Source: an uncultured Asticcacaulis sp. (GTDB taxonomy: Bacteria; Pseudomonadota; Alphaproteobacteria; Caulobacterales; Caulobacteraceae). Taken from it: 5,517 nt of DNA. This document shows, piece by piece, positions 4,711 to 5,517 of the stretch. The position numbers and the translations under genes were made by a program. The notes beneath the pieces are model-generated. The model did no database searches. It was not told the DNA's origin and saw only the letters and a program-made list of their open reading frames with translations. The first letter of the stretch is position 1; each line of letters opens with the position of its first letter. The DNA lies in the NCBI GenBank assembly GCA_946482045.1, contig CAMLPZ010000280.1:1-5517 (forward strand). The letters run 5' to 3'.

Positions 4711-4967
4711 GCATAATGTCCAGCGTCGTTTTCTTGCCTTGAACTTATGGCGAAGTTTTGGCACTCTCCCGTCAGTCAAAAATAAGGGCCTGATTTTCAA
4801 GAGTGATTTGCAAGTGACTGTGTTCGACTTGCCGCGTCACTGGCAGGTGGAGCCCGAATATACCCTAATCTCTTGAGGCCAGATTTTTTGATCCCGTAAA
4901 CCGGGGACGAGGCTTCGCGACTGCTTGGCCGTTGATCTCTAACTATAAAGAAATACAGGGGTTACAG
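4711..4967 (+). promoter_or_regulatory. Non-coding leader upstream of hppA
   Basis: The whole gap 4584-4967 holds no convincing gene on either strand; ORFs here are about a dozen codons long and lack ribosome binding sites. This part should contain the hppA promoter, but no clear -35/-10 pair was found; TATAAA at 4944-4949 is -10-like without a good partner. Inverted repeats are CAGTCA/TGACTG (4773-4778 with 4815-4820), AGTGAC/GTCACT (4813-4818 with 4836-4841), CAAGT/ACTTG (4811-4815 with 4827-4831), AATCT/AGATT with trailing T (4867-4889) and CCCG/CGGG (4893-4896 with 4902-4905). AGGGG (4957-4961) is the hppA ribosome binding site. Confidence 0.4.
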
Positions 4968-5517
4968 ATGAATTTAGCTTTGATGCTGGCCATCGTGGCC
5001 GGCATAGTCGGACTGCTGTACGGCGTGGTGCAGACCATGTCGCTGATGAAGGCGAGCACGGGTAACGCCCGCATGCAGGAAATCGCCGCCGCCATCCAGG
5101 AAGGCGCCAGCGCCTATCTCAAGCGTCAGTATACCACAATAGGCATTGTCGGCGTCCTGATCTTCATCGCTGCCTGGGTCTTCCTTGACCAGTGGTCGGC
5201 CATCGGTTTCGCCATCGGCGCCATACTCTCGGGCGCGGCGGGCTATGCCGGCATGCTGATCTCGGTGCGCGCCAATGTGCGTACGGCACAGGCGGCCTCC
5301 GAAAGCCTGGCCAAGGGTTTGAGCATGGCCTTCAGCTCGGGCGCGGTGACGGGCATGTTCGTCGCCGGTGGCGCGCTTGTGGGCGTGTCTGGCTACTATG
5401 CCGTCCTGACCCAGGCCCTTGGGCTTGAGCCGACGGACCGTGCCGTCGTCAACGCTCTTGTGGCGCTGGGCTTCGGCGCCTCGCTGATCTCGATCTTCGC
5501 GCGTCTCGGCGGCGGCA
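4968..5517 (+). CDS. hppA: Membrane-bound proton-translocating pyrophosphatase, N-terminal part (3' partial)
   Basis: HppA hydrolyses pyrophosphate and uses the energy to pump protons across the inner membrane. The 183 residues present match the N-terminal quarter of this roughly 700-residue family. After the first membrane helix (about 2-24) comes [20 protein letters not shown] (36-55), a hallmark of the family. Further membrane segments lie at about 57-75, 79-101, 121-145 and 157-177. [25 protein letters not shown] (105-129) and [22 protein letters not shown] (162-183) are typical too. The substrate-binding DVGADLVGKVE motif should follow just outside the window, as should the residue that separates K+-dependent from K+-independent enzymes, so the subtype cannot be stated. 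ATG 4968 has AGGGG (4957-4961) 6 nt upstream. The frame runs off the right edge with no frameshift in the visible part. Being 384 nt from the previous gene, it probably has its own promoter. Confidence 0.95.
   Translation, partial: MNLALMLAIVAGIVGLLYGVVQTMSLMKASTGNARMQEIAAAIQEGASAYLKRQYTTIGIVGVLIFIAAWVFLDQWSAIGFAIGAILSGAAGYAGMLISVRANVRTAQAASESLAKGLSMAFSSGAVTGMFVAGGALVGVSGYYAVLTQALGLEPTDRAVVNALVALGFGASLISIFARLGGG

Noticed and set aside
4759..4775. Sigma-54 promoter (TGGCAC) upstream of hppA
   Set aside because: The TTGC half at the required spacing is missing; no GC at the -12 position.
4604..4800. Very short plus-strand ORFs of about 12-14 codons in the hppA leader
   Set aside because: No ribosome binding site, no recognisable peptide and no coding signature.

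Overview
The window looks like a piece of an alphaproteobacterial chromosome, most probably from the Caulobacterales (Caulobacter/Asticcacaulis-like). Four things point there: the gene order ribB(A)-ribH-nusB-thiL with hppA close by, a RibBA-type protein whose C-terminal GTP cyclohydrolase II-like domain has lost its zinc ligands, high GC with strong G/C third positions, and GANTC sites in promoter regions. The taxonomic call is inference from gene content, not from a marker gene.

Left part (1-2714) is a housekeeping block, all on the + strand. It holds the 3' end of a ribB/ribBA-type gene, ribH (lumazine synthase, TTG start), nusB (antitermination factor, GTG start overlapping the ribH stop by 8 nt) and thiL (thiamine-monophosphate kinase). 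RibB and RibH act in consecutive positions of riboflavin synthesis: RibB makes the 3,4-dihydroxy-2-butanone 4-phosphate that RibH condenses with the pyrimidine. A stable stem-loop lies between ribB and ribH. A second hairpin directly upstream of thiL contains the whole Shine-Dalgarno sequence of thiL.

Middle part (2715-4583) is an accessory envelope block. Two neighbouring genes encode small exported glycine-zipper proteins with the same plan: signal peptide, Cys, glycine zipper, Cys, then an aromatic/Arg-rich tail. Their upstream regions are related in sequence. Both carry the same 11-mer followed at the same distance by a second GANTC site and a -35-like box, so the pair looks co-regulated or duplicated with its promoter. 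Each gene ends in an intrinsic terminator. A third exported protein of 138 aa, possibly FliL-like, follows.

Right part (4584-5517) is a 384-base non-coding leader with a weak terminator-like element and several competing inverted repeats. It is followed by the first 183 codons of hppA, the membrane-bound proton-translocating pyrophosphatase, which runs off the window.

No tRNA, rRNA, CRISPR array, insertion sequence or other mobile element was seen. The most noteworthy signals are the paired glycine-zipper genes with matched promoters, the hidden thiL ribosome binding site, and the G-rich tract at the point where the GTP cyclohydrolase II-like domain lacks its catalytic segment.
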